From: Massospora cicadina
Lineage: Eukaryota; Entomophthoromycota; Entomophthoromycetes; Entomophthorales; Entomophthoraceae
DNA length: 64,000 bases
Reading direction: 5' to 3'
NCBI GenBank assembly: GCA_022478985.1
Contig: JAKSZP010006734.1
Location: forward strand, 62,001 to 126,000
In this document: piece after piece, positions 22,980 to 33,272 of the stretch
How positions within the stretch are numbered: the stretch's first letter is position 1
How the letters are laid out: the number at the start of each line of letters is the position of its first letter
Made by a program: the position numbers and the translations under genes
The notes under the pieces: generated by a model
Database searches by the model: none
Seen by the model: only the letters and a program-made list of their open reading frames with translations
Told to the model about the DNA's origin: nothing

Positions 22980-23525
22980 TAGCTAATTTTATTAGTAACG
23001 TATGCTAACTTTACTGTTCGCCATCTAAAATAATTCAGTTTATCAAATTAAGTTGGTTTATTGGTCAATCCATGCTAAATTTACTGATCACCATCTATAA
23101 TAATTCATTTTAATAAAGTTAGGTGACTTAATAGTCAACGTATGCTAAATTTACTGATCGGCTTCTACAATAATTAATTTTATTAAGTTTAGTTAATTTT
23201 ATTAGCCAATCTATGCTAAATTTACTATTCGCCATCAAAATAAAACAGTTTATCAAATTTAATTTAATTTATTGGTCAAATTATGCAAAACGATAGCCAA
23301 CTATAATGATTTAAGCTCATCATGTTATGAGCTCATACTTGCCTGGATTTTGAACACACCACCCTGCCATAGGAAATATCATGCCAAAAGTTCATTTGAA
23401 GCTATCGATTCACCGATGCCGGAATAAAGTTATCCAGCGATGAACTGTTTTCACAATTGGATCCATCGCTTCCGAGTCCATTTTGATATACTTACTAAAT
23501 TAATGGTTAGATACTTGACCAATAC
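22980..23525 (-). repeat. Right inverted arm with 70-71 bp subrepeats
   Basis: Reverse complement of 18860-19345. Subrepeat landmarks (TTTACTG.TCGCCATC and variants) occur at about 23011, 23081, 23151 and 23222. The distal part carries the same phrases as the left arm near 23340-23510. Confidence 0.8.
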
Positions 23526-23695
23526 TTATTAAAGTAAAATGGGACCTAAGTTGGAGCATCCTCTTTTTTGAGAAGTTTGGGCATCCAAATTGGTCCTGTA
23601 GTTTCAGAGTTATGCGCGAACAAACATAGAAATATATATATATATATATGCAGGTCGAATAGAGAACCTCCTACTTTTCAAAGTCGGTTAAAAAA
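23526..23695 (+). repeat. Dispersed repeat (arthropod-like family), plus copy
   Basis: Runs AAAATGGGACCTAAGTTGGA, CATCCTCTTTTTTGAG, GTTTCAGAGTTATGCGCGAA, a (TA)n stretch at about 23633-23649, GCAGGTCGAATAGAGAACCT, then CAAAGTCGGTTAAAAA. From memory, the phrases GGTCGAATTGAGAACCTCCT and GAAGTCGGTTAAAA are very common in moth and butterfly genomes. That resemblance is recollection, not a search result. Confidence 0.7.
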
Positions 23696-23696
23696 C

Positions 23697-23745
23697 TCGG
23701 CGTGGTATATTTGTCCCAAGATCGATCCGCCTCATTTACAAAAAC
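23697..23745 (+). mobile_element. SINE-3 3' tail fragment
   Basis: GCGTGGTATATTTGTCCCAA followed by GATCGATCCGCCTCATTTAC matches 59305-59346 and, inverted, 5823-5850. It is fused directly to the preceding repeat. Confidence 0.6.
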
Positions 23746-24093
23746 CTTGATAATTTAATTTAACACTAGATGTCCGATCTAGATTAATTGATGCCCAATT
23801 AAAACTTCTATACATCCAACTAGTTCTTATGGCGAACTCTAACTAAATTTGTTGGAAGTGCTTTTTTAAACAAAAAGTTTTTAGGCTAAATTAAAGAGCT
23901 TACATGCTTCTTGTCCTTCCGTATGGTTTTATGAATTGATTTTCTTAAACTAAGTATTCTTTTTTATTATTTTTGTTATTCGTTTTTCTTGTTAACCTTA
24001 TGACTCTTTCTAAAAATATTTTTTTCAGCCCAGTTTTACTAGACCTCTATTCTGCTTATATAAATCGTTTTCATCTTTTTATACTTTCTAGAG
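23746..24093 (+). promoter_or_regulatory. Upstream region of the release-factor gene, candidate TATA box
   Basis: About 350 bp of AT-rich DNA without repeats. TATATAAAT at about 24058-24066 lies roughly 30 bp before the chosen ATG, in TATA-box-like position. A pyrimidine tract plus CAG (about 24018-24029) could instead be a splice acceptor of an unseen 5' leader intron. Both are inferences from sequence alone. Confidence 0.35.
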
Positions 24094-24978
24094 ATGCAAC
24101 AGCTTTTGGCCTTTTCGAAAGTGTTTCTCAAATCGAGAATACTTAAAACGTTTACAACGACGTCTTCTCTTTCTACGTTTTCACTTTCTTATTTTGCGAA
24201 GCGTATTCCTAAAGATAATACAATGCAGAAGCGCTGCTTTTTTCTCATACAACTGCTTTAGTTAGAGATAAAAAGAAATTTTCATCTACGGATTCTAAAG
24301 TTGAGTCATACGAAAAAGAAGAACTAAACGACTTTGAATTAATTGAATCAAATGATGTTGAAACAAGAGACTTCGAAGATATCTTCAGATTTGAACTAGG
24401 TGATATTGAAAGAAAAAAGGTACTAGTTTTAAACTATCTTCTTTAGTTAATAATTAATAGTATATTTTATGTTTTATAACTAAATACTTATAGAAGAAAC
24501 ACTGGCAAAGGAACCCCCAAGTGCAAAAGTCAAAAAGATTAAACCTGTTGCTCAGAAAATACAGGTTTTTGAAAAGGATCTGAAGGAAAAATTTATTAAA
24601 GGGGTGAATGGTGGACAAGCTATCAATAAAACAAACAGCTGTGTAGAACTAACTCATATTCCAACAGGCATTGTTATTCAGGTACTTTTTTATAATGGTT
24701 CTTGAAATTTTTTAAACTTTTATAATTATATTGTATTATGACAGTGCCAAAAAACTCGTTCACAGGCACAGAATCGCAAAATTGCGAGGAAGCTTCTACT
24801 CGAAAAGCTAGACGACCGTATAAACGGAAAGTTATCAAAGTCAGCCCTTAAAGCAGCTAAGTTTCTAAAGCAGAAGAAAAAACAGCGTAAAAGAGCTTTG
24901 GCTAAAGTCAATAGGCTAAAGGCTGGAGAAAAAGCTAATGAAGACGACCTTTCTAAAAAAGATCCTACAAATACATAG
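24094..24978 (+). CDS. MTRFR: Mitochondrial GGQ release-factor-like protein (MTRFR/C12orf65/Rso55 family), intron-containing
   Basis: Family members act on stalled mitochondrial ribosomes and hydrolyse peptidyl-tRNA through a GGQ motif. The best model joins 24094-24202, 24229-24399, 24494-24681 and 24745-24978: 702 nt, 233 residues plus stop. The start gives a classic mitochondrial presequence (about 37 residues, Ser/Thr/Lys/Arg/Leu-rich, no acids). An acidic linker follows, then KFIKGVNGGQAINKTNS with GGQ at residues 133-135, HIPTGIVIQ, and after the last intron CQKTRSQAQNRKIARKLL. A Lys/Arg-rich tail of the kind that enters the ribosomal A site ends it. GGQ is preceded by VN where relatives have GP. 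Introns 24400-24493 (94 nt) and 24682-24744 (63 nt, GTACTT..ACAG) are ordinary. The 24203-24228 gap (26 nt) is either an extraordinarily short intron or a frameshift. This is the only convincing host gene in the window. Confidence 0.85.
24682..24744 (+). other. Last intron of the release-factor gene
   Basis: A 63-nt GT..AG intron (GTACTTTTTT to TATGACAG), phase 0, falling between HIPTGIVIQ and CQKTRSQ, which are contiguous in the protein family. This junction is the firmest in the gene model. Confidence 0.9.
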
Positions 24979-25693
24979 CCTCGCTGCCATATGAAATTAA
25001 CAAAGCTAGTTTTTGGGCTGTTTATTTTTAGAACAAATCAGACCTAATCATATCTTTTTAGTTTAAATATTTTATTTTTACTAACTTCTTAAGGCAAAAT
25101 TTTAACAATTGGCTTAGTTGAAAATCATTTAATTTAAGCGCAAGATGATTAACTTCTTTTAAATTCAGTAAAGTGTTTCTTAAATAACAGACTAGCTGAT
25201 TTGTCAAAGGGTAAAATTATTAAATTTGAGCCTAACATTGAATTTAAATGAAGTAGCGGCTTTGCTTATTAGATCTTTTTGAAGTTATATTAGGTATGAT
25301 ACTTCAGAATCAAGAAAAAGCAATGCTTTATATATAATTACAACTTCTGTTTGTTTGTTCTTTGATTTTTGATAGATTATATATATAGTTTAAAAAAATT
25401 ACTAATAGGCAATGCGCTTTTTATGTTAAATTTTAATATTAATTAATACTATAATATCAGTACTAATGTGTCCTAACCTTGACACTGTAGTAATATAGTA
25501 TAAAAAACAAGCAAATAAAGCTTTTTATATAACGCACATTTATAATGTATAGTTTGATTTTCTATCTTTTTTAGACTCAGAACCCTACTTGATTATATAA
25601 ATCTTAAAAAATCAGATAGCTTTTTTAGCATAGTTATGATTAATCCTATATAGTGGAGACCCATTTTATACCTAATTATGAAAGTGTTTATTT
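24979..25693. other. AT-rich 3' flank, no gene
   Basis: About 700 bp, very AT-rich. It probably contains the release-factor 3' UTR, but no canonical AATAAA lies just after the stop. No open frame of note and no repeat partner was found. Confidence 0.55.
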
Positions 25694-25885
25694 ACAGGGT
25701 TTTACAGGCCAATTTGCATCCATTACAGACTAATTCGTATTTTTCGTTAATTTTCACATCCATTCTAGGCCAATTCGTATATTTTTTCATGGATTTTCAA
25801 AAAAAGCGATGAAAAATATACGAAATGGCCTGTAATGAGTACAAAAATCAATGAAAAATATACACATCGGCCTGGAAAACCCTAC
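25694..25885. mobile_element. MITE-2, about 190-bp nested hairpin
   Basis: The outer terminal inverted repeats are AGGGTTTTACAGGCCAAT at the left and, as reverse complement of the right end, AGGGTTTTCCAGGCCGAT. An inner inverted pair, GGCCAATTCGTATATTTTTT near 25772 and its complement near 25812-25836, folds around a short A-rich loop. There is no coding capacity. No second copy exists in the window, so the family status is inferred from structure. Confidence 0.7.
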
Positions 25886-26164
25886 ATTCTTTTAGTTGAT
25901 AGTTTGTATGTTTTCTATTTGATTATTTGATTATTATTATTATTTTTAGATGTGTAATGGGTTTTGCATTAAAATTTAAAGAAAATATTTGAAAATAGAA
26001 TTGATAAAAATTTGAATTGTTCCTTTAATTTTTATTTTAAAACTTGAGCATAAGAATATAGATAGTCATTATTTTTCCAAAATAGTTGCTAAGTTATCTC
26101 TATTTTTATTTCCTAAGACTGTCTTGGTAAGTATTTAAATTTTTGGATACTGATTATAGAGTTA

Positions 26165-26916
26165 TGTTGGACAAATGGTTGTTCAACTAGAAAGTAAAAA
26201 TAGTTTGGAGGAGAATAGCTCCAATTTTTAATATGCTAAAGGCTTATCTGATTCTTGGTGGAATCCAGCCTCTCAGAGTAAGTTGATTACTCCCACTCCT
26301 CAACCAAACAGGCCTACAATTAGTAATAGGATTACACCAAATCACCAGCAGAATCAGGGGAGCCATTTGGAAGTCCTCCCGTATCCTAAATCCAATTTAG
26401 TTCAAACTCCAATGCAGAGACCGGGCCCTTTTATAGGCCTGGAGGGGGTCACACTAGGTGAAACTATTTTCCCCATGGCGATTGGCTAAAATATATCAAA
26501 TCTTTACCTCACAGCCTTGTCCTACCTACTCTTGACCCTCCATCAGCCATTCTGTTAAACCGAGGTGAGTTTCAAGAGCTCCAATAGGTCAAACCCCCAT
26601 ATTTCCTAAATTGGGCTTGAAGCTAATAATGAATTATTTGCCTATCTCGCTTCAAGCCTTGAGTTAATTTAGATTACTAAGCAGTGCAATTGTAAGAGGG
26701 TCCACTTTCTATCTCCTCACCACCACTATTAAAAGAATTATAAAAATCTAATGCTTTATTAATTTTTAGTGGGTTTTATTTCAATTTAAATACTATAAAA
26801 ATCCCTTTATAAGTAAATTCTCGCAGTTACAAAGTAACCTCTCCTGAAAAACAAAATTATTGAAATCCAGGGCTCAAAAGCACCTGCAAGCATACCACCT
26901 ACCCTGGATTCCAACA
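26165..26916 (+). repeat. Gypsy A 5' LTR (752 bp)
   Basis: Begins TGTTGGACAAATGG and ends GGATTCCAACA, a TG..CA end with short inverted termini. It aligns with 32038-32451 and then 47696-48022 when gypsy B is removed. It supplied the promoter and polyadenylation site of the element. Confidence 0.93.
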
Positions 26917-26918
26917 AA

Positions 26919-26938
26919 TGGTGCTCACTACAGAGGAA
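26919..26938 (+). promoter_or_regulatory. Gypsy A primer-binding site
   Basis: TGGTGCTCACTACAGAGG lies 2 bp after the 5' LTR, where tRNA primes minus-strand DNA. It starts TGG (pairs with CCA) and the next 13 bases have acceptor-stem and T-stem geometry. The same site follows the LTRs of gypsy B and C. Confidence 0.8.
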
Positions 26939-26965
26939 CCTGTATGCCACAATACTATATAAAAA

Positions 26966-28303
26966 ATGGAGGGTGGTCAAGTGAGTACCCCTCTTCACCC
27001 TCCCACTGACAATAAATCCAGAATATTAGCCTTTGAAAAGCAACTAGCAAGCACTTTATCACATCTTAAAGAGCTTGAACAATGCCCCTTTAAACATCCA
27101 TTAAAAGACAAGTTCACCCCTGGTGAGGGAGCATTACTTTGTTTGTGTATGTCTATGAATCTGTAATGCAAGGCGCATCTGACAAACAGAAAATTAAGCA
27201 CATCCTTCATTTCTTAAGTCGCATAACCCAAGAAATGATGGTCCCTTATATGGACACTCTGCATACCTGGCCAGAGATTAAGAGGCTCTGCTAGCGGAAC
27301 CTGGTTCCAAACAAAGTCTAAACAGGGAGAAAGATGCCTTTTTTCCTTAGTATGTATAAGGCAAACTGACCTCTGCTTTTGCTGAGCGGTTTTCTTGCTT
27401 CCCAGAGATTGTCAACATCAAACATGATAACCCTTGATGATGCTATTGTGGCCATATTAACTATATAGCTTCCCAACCTTCTTTAGCCCAGCATATCATC
27501 TCAGTGAAGTGCAACTTTAAGAACGTCCATGACATAAAAGAGGCCTTGTTAGATGTTGCTGATTTTCATACCTGTGTGACAACAAATGAAGCTGTGGTGA
27601 ACCCCCAAGTTCAGGCCATTAAGGAGTTCTCAACTGAAGACCCATAAAAGGAGGCTATGTCGATTCCTATGCTGGTTACACCCCAAGGTCAGCACCTGTA
27701 GTGCAGCTCAAATCTGCTCTTCCTCCGCTCTGCAAACCTGAAGATATCAAGCTAGTAAGTCAGAGTGCACTATTGGCAATGGGGCAGCGCTCACTGCCCC
27801 CACCTTGCCACCAAGATCATCTTGTGACATCCAATAAACCTCTCCAAGTGGTCCCAAAGCCTAAACCCTTTTCTCAATTGACATTTGCTCCCACCAACAA
27901 TGGGTTTAAGGACCAGGTCACTAAAGTTAAACCACCTGTTTCCCCAAGGCTCACACCTGCTGATCAACCCAAAGCTGGCGTAGTTAAAGCATTCTCCTCC
28001 ACAACGCTATCTCTTCCAGCCAACTCTAATCTGAAACCTGTAGCCATGAGGAAGCCCAAACCTCTCACTCCAGTGACAGTTGCTCCCAACAACCATGAGC
28101 TAAAAGACAAGGCTGCTCAAGCTAAGTTGCCTGCTCCTCCAATGATCATTGCTGCAAATGGCCCCACGACTACCAAAAACATGGCTTCCTCCTCCAACAG
28201 CCCTTCTAGCATCCATCCAATGTGTGTGGACAACCCTTCTGATGACGAGTCTGAAGCAGGTTATGAGGACGTTGGTTACTATGCCCTAAAAGCCCCATGT
28301 TGA
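26966..28303 (+). pseudogene. Gypsy A gag, decayed
   Basis: Structural capsid protein of the element. Starts MEGGQVS at 26966. A KDKFTPGEG segment matches gypsy B (KDKFMPGEG), followed by a helical YVYES/HILHFLSRITQEMM capsid-like region broken by stops at about 27290-27480. A 200-codon open stretch (27701-28303) is Pro/Lys/Ala-rich, with two related blocks (KPKPFSQLTFAPTNN and KPKPLTPVTVAPNN), ending in DNPSDDESE, which gypsy B also has. No zinc knuckle was seen. Confidence 0.8.
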
Positions 28304-28599
28304 ATTAGGTATACCAGATCAGCTGAACCTTGAATGAGTATATAAAGCCCTGATCCCTCAGAAAACCTACCTTAATCAAGTGCTGGGGTGCCCTGAGGTT
28401 ATTGATACTGTTAGTGATGCTAACCAGGTTATTGCTTCGCTGATCTGACCAATACATCATGTTTACATCCTACAATCCATTAAAAATAAATATCCCAAGA
28501 CAGCTAAAAAGTTTGCCTTTACTCTCCGTCTTAATGAAGTATTAGCTCTCCTCCTAACTTTGGCGGGACCTAACTAAGGTAGAGGTTGTTATTCAAGAA

Positions 28600-31500
28600 G
28601 TCTTAGTTAGGGTATCTTAGACACTGGAACTCCCATGAACGCTCTCTCTTCCAAGTTGATCAAGAAGACTAAGCTGGGTCCTGATCTCGAATGTATGCAG
28701 GAGTTTGGAATGTCAGGTCCCAACAACACCCCTGCTATTGAAGCCTACTCCTCCTTGCTTATTTGGATTGGAAAGCTCATCTTGTCAGCTCCTGCCATGA
28801 CCTCGGAAATTAAAATTTATGACAAGCTTATTGACACGCAATTTATGATTGAGTGTGATGTTATAATTAACGTGAAACATGGTTACATCACCCTACTTGG
28901 TTATGAAGTCCCGCTAATCTCTAACAATGAAGACCCTAATAAAAAGAATACTTCTGCTTAGTTAAATACCCTTCCTCTGCTTTGCCTTCATTCTACACTA
29001 CCTCTGGACGCAGCACAAAAAAGTTGCCTGATTCAGTTGACGCTTCAGAGGGCATTCCCTCTTATGCTTAAGAGAAAACAGTAATCAAGGCTGGTGAACA
29101 ACATATGGTCGCTACCAACATTACACTACAGATCCCCTGAGCCTATATGCTGCACATAACTAGCATTGATGGAGTAAGATCTTTAAAACCCTGTGTGTTT
29201 CTGGGTATACTAGACCCTGCCTAGCAACAACCATTAATATCCTTTTGGGGAACCTTACCAATAAACCCATCATTGTCAAAAAACATCAAGAGATAGGGAA
29301 AGGTCTGCTAATTACCTAATGAGATTAACAGCATCCACTTTATTGGGTCGATGTTGGATATGGGTTTACCCACTGACCAGTTGGTGTGTACTCTTCCTAA
29401 CGTCCACATTTCAGATGACCTAATTCCGGATGAGCTTAAGCAAGTTCATTCTCTATTGGATACATATGTGATATTTTCTCCCTGACTGACACGGATTATG
29501 GGCACATGAAGGGATGGAGCCACACCATTGATGTTAGTGATACCCAACCTATTTGATCTAAAACTTACTGTAAGTCCATGGTTGAAGAGCAGCAAATGAG
29601 GGTTGAACTCAAGCAGTTATTAGATGCTGGGTTATTAATATCATCCTAAAGCCCTTGGGCGTCTCCTCTCTTGATGATCAAAAAGAAGAATGGAGGTCAT
29701 TGGGTAGTGATAGACTACCATAAAACTAAATAAACTCACTAAAAAGACAGCTATCCTATCCCCCACATAGATGATGCCATTGCACAACTCTCTGGCTAAA
29801 AATTCTTCTCAGCCATGGATTTGACCAGCAGATATTGGCATATGGATCTTCCTTCCAAGACCAGGAGAAATGTGCTCTCATTTTCAGTCAAGGCTTATGT
29901 AAGCCTACCCGCCTACCTCAAGGGCTGTGCAATGCGCCAGCATCCTTCCAACGTGCAATGGACCACATTCTTCGGGACCTCAGCTAAGCTGTGTGATTGT
30001 CTATCTTGATGACATCACCATCTTTTCTGCAACATTCACCAATCATCTCTCTCATATAAATTAAGTCTTTCACCGCCTGCGGGATTCTAACATCAAGTTG
30101 AAACCGTCAAAATGCACTTCTTCCAAAAGAAGCTAGACTTCCTTTGACATGCCATCTCCCAAGAAGAGATCCATACTTTACAAGATAAGGTCAAAGCTAT
30201 CTCTAAAATGCCTGGCCCTAAGAACCTCTGGGACATCCAGGTATTTCTGGTTATGATGGGGTATTACCATCAGTTCATCCCCAAGTTTGCTCAGCTCAGT
30301 GAGCCTTTCATCTGATTATTGACTAAGAACGCCTCTTTTTATTGGGATACATAACAAGCAGCCGCGTTTAAGACTCTAAAGAACTTCCTTCAGCAACACC
30401 TTGTCCTACGCCACCCCCATTATGGGAAGCCCTTCATATTGCTCACTGATGCCTCAGACTATGCCTTTGGAGACATCCTGGCCCAATTTGACAGTAATAG
30501 CTTAGATTATTTGGTCTCCTACTTCAGCAAGATGTTGTCAAAAGCTGAACGTAACTACAGTGTTACAGAGAAGGGTTGCCTAGTTGTTCTACTAGATGTT
30601 AAATATTACCGCCCTTTCCTATACGGCACTACCTTCACTGTTGTTACTAACCACGCCTCCTTAAAATGGCTACAAAACTTAAAGGATAACACTGGATGAT
30701 TGGCCCATTAAGCCCTAAAACTTTAACATTTTGATTTAATATAGAGCATCAAGCTGTGACGCGCCAAATGAACGTGGATGGTTTGACTCGGCTGCCTATC
30801 CTTCATCTGGACAACTTGAAGCGGAGAAATTAAATGATCTCCTTATGACCCCCAAGGCCTTGGACAATGAGGATTACCTCGTCCAGAAAATACTAACACA
30901 ACACTCCTGCCACACTAAGTTGGAGAGATGAAAGTTATATAAGAAGGTAGGAGTAATTTGGCCGCCCTATCTGTAACCTTTAGAACGGGTACCAGTGACC
31001 TTGGATGCCTACTCTACCCTTGGGAATGATGGAGTGAAGAAGACGTATGAGTGTATTAAGGATTGATAATATTGGGAGGGCATCATGGAATCTATTGTTG
31101 AAGTCTTGGATGCCTGCTTAACCTGTAAAAATCAATCCCGCTTCAAGACCAAATACTAATACCAACCCACTACCCCTCAGCAACCTTTTCACATGATCAG
31201 TTTAGACGTGGTAGGACATCTACCCAGAATATTAGTAGGACTCGTTACTTTCTGGTAGGTATTGATCACTTCACCAAATGGATTGAAGCAGTGACTTTCC
31301 CTGCTTAAACTGCCAAAGCTACCACCACTTTCCTCCATCAGTCAATCTTCACCTTCCATGGTTGCCCTCATGTTCTTCTCTGCGACAATAGTAAGAACTT
31401 TACCTCCCAAGTGGTCAAAATCCTGGCTACTTTATGGGCACCCAATAACTCTTCTCCGCCCCTTACAACCCTTCTACCAATGGGACTGTAGAACAGGCGA

Positions 31501-32023
31501 ATGGAACTTTAGTATCCATATTATAGAAAATGGCCACCTCTAACCATCTGCACTGGGATTAGTCTTTTCCCAGTGCTCTCATGGCCTATCACATTAGCTA
31601 CCATAAGATACTAAAAATGTCTCCATTCCATGTTTTGTATGGCCGGGAACCTGGCAATCTGACCTATTGGCAAAAGATTTATTTTCAGCCAGGACTTATG
31701 ACCCAGATAAGGCCATGAGGTAATTGGATCAACATATCATCCAACTACAATTTGAAGCTAATAACTTAGCCAAAAATGTCACAAAAGAGGATCAAGCAGC
31801 CAATGAACTCAGACCACCTCTTCCCTATTTTCAAATCCCTGACCTCATTTTGTATTATCATAACCGCATTACTCTTAGAAGTGAGAAGCTAGGGTCCATC
31901 TGAGAAGGGCCATTTGTCATCACCTACAAAAGGGGTGACAAATATTCTTAAAGTCAATCGCTTCTTTAGTAGTTTTAACAGAATTATGGCCAGTTTCTTG
32001 ACCCCTGTTCTTCCCCCAAAATT
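28600..32023 (+). pseudogene. Gypsy A pol: protease, RT, RNase H, integrase, decayed
   Basis: Order as in Ty3/gypsy. The aspartic protease has LDTGTPMNALS near 28617, with its catalytic DTG kept. The RT has FFSAMDLTSRYW near 29803 and an intact YLDDIT near 30003. RNase H has LTDASDYAFGDILAQ at about 30439 and KAERNYSVTEKGC at about 30540. The integrase core lies near 31200-31500; its catalytic Glu survives in NGTVEQANGTL near 31470. A GPY/F-type end module with LGSI*EGPFVITYK lies near 31890. Stops (mostly TAG/TGA/TAA at Gln, Arg or Trp positions) and frameshifts occur throughout. Confidence 0.9.
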
Positions 32024-32037
32024 CTTGAAGGGGGCAA
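32024..32037 (+). promoter_or_regulatory. Gypsy A polypurine tract
   Basis: TTGAAGGGGGCAA directly precedes the TG of the 3' LTR, the position of the plus-strand primer. The gypsy B equivalent is TTGAGGGGGGTGA at 38221-38233. Confidence 0.8.
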
Positions 32038-32451
32038 TGTCAGATAAATTGTTGTTTGATTAGAAAATAATAATAGTTCATAGGAGAATAGCTCCTATTT
32101 TCGATTTAGAAAAGGCCTATCTGATTCTCTTTTCAATCCAGCTTTTCAGAGTAAGTTGATTACTCCCACTCCTCAGCCAACAGGCCTACAATTAGTAACA
32201 GAATTATGCTGAATCACCATAAAAATCAGGTGAGCCATTCAGAAGTCCCCCTGCGTCCTACAGCCAATTTACTTCAAACTTCAGCGCAGAGACCAGGCCC
32301 TTTTATTGGCCTCTAAGGGGTCACACCAGGTGAAACTACTCTCCCTTATGGTGATTGGCCTAAATACATCAAATTGCTACCTCATGGCCTTGTCCTACCT
32401 ACGCCTGACCATCCATAAGCCAATCCATTTAAATGAGGAAAGTTTTGATTG
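32038..32451 (+). repeat. Gypsy A 3' LTR, left part
   Basis: Aligns with the first roughly 415 bp of the 5' LTR at 26165. It stops abruptly where gypsy B begins with TGTTGGACATTTT. The matching remainder is at 47696-48022. Confidence 0.93.
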
Positions 32452-33221
32452 TGTTGGACATTTTCCCTCCCAGTGTCAAGATAAGAATGGTGTGGATCCA
32501 AATCAGCTGAGAAGAGAAAATGTTGAACATTTACTAGTCTTCAATAACAATATCAGTTTAAATAGTAATACTAGTAATGATGAAATCAGCCAAAAGACCC
32601 TGGCCGATTCTCAGTGGAACCCCGCTAATTGGGGTAACACTAGTTCAAATACTACAAAGGCAAAATACCAAAAATAAAATAGTCGTAATTCTCTGACCCC
32701 ACAGCAGACCCTGGGGTGTCCATCAAATGGTACTCCACCAGCCACAACCAGGTCCCTTCAAACACCTACATGGGGCCCACCCCTTTTCATTGCGTGGCAG
32801 GGGCCCCCCAAGTTGCAATAAATTTAGCAAATGGGTATTGGCTGAAGTTCATCAAAGTGTTACCCCACAGGGTACATTTTGGCCAATTATAATTCCCCTT
32901 CCATCATTCAGCCAAAATGAAGCAAATATCTTGAGATTAGATAGGCTGCTTCCACATATTTCCTAATTTAGACTAGTCTAAGCTAGCACAAATCTATCAA
33001 ATTTCCCCAACCCTCAATATAGTTTAAATACTGATCAATCAGACATTGAGGGGGACGTTTTTTTCTTATCCCTGGCGGCTCCTAATAAAACTTTAAAAAC
33101 TCGTATTTTTCAAGTTTCTAAAGTTTAGAGATACTTAATTCTCTAGTGGTATAACTCCTCTATTGTTGGATTTCAGCCAAACAAGCACCTAGAAAGAATC
33201 ACCCAACGCCAAAATCCAACA
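32452..33221 (+). repeat. Gypsy B 5' LTR (770 bp)
   Basis: Begins TGTTGGACATTTTCCC and ends CCAAAATCCAACA, with TGTTGGA/TCCAACA inverted termini. It aligns with 38234-38358 followed by 47075-47695. Confidence 0.94.
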
Positions 33222-33223
33222 AG

Positions 33224-33241
33224 TGGTGCTCGCTACAGGGG
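33224..33241 (+). promoter_or_regulatory. Gypsy B primer-binding site
   Basis: TGGTGCTCGCTACAGGGG, one base different from the gypsy A site over its first 14 positions. Confidence 0.8.
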
Positions 33242-33272
33242 ACCCAGTGTACCTCCAAAGACTATTTACAAT

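Larger units (their letters stand above)
18860..23525. mobile_element. Foldback-like element with about 500-bp inverted arms
   Basis: Two arms, 18860-19345 and 22980-23525, are reverse complements of each other over distal unique sequence and inner tandem subrepeats. They bracket 3.6 kb holding two copies of a small palindromic repeat, SINE-2 insertions, minisatellites and unassigned DNA. Long inverted arms built of tandem subrepeats are typical of foldback elements. No transposase was found inside, and no target duplication was established. Alternative: an inverted segmental duplication. Confidence 0.5.

Noticed and set aside
24420..24493. Intron 2 donor at 24420 (GTACTAG)
   Set aside because: The motif looks good, but its phase 0 does not match the acceptor. 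GT at 24400 (phase 1) keeps the conserved frame, so it was preferred. RNA evidence could reverse this.
24726..24911. Minus-strand Phe/Arg-rich frame
   Set aside because: Antisense of the last exon of the release-factor gene.
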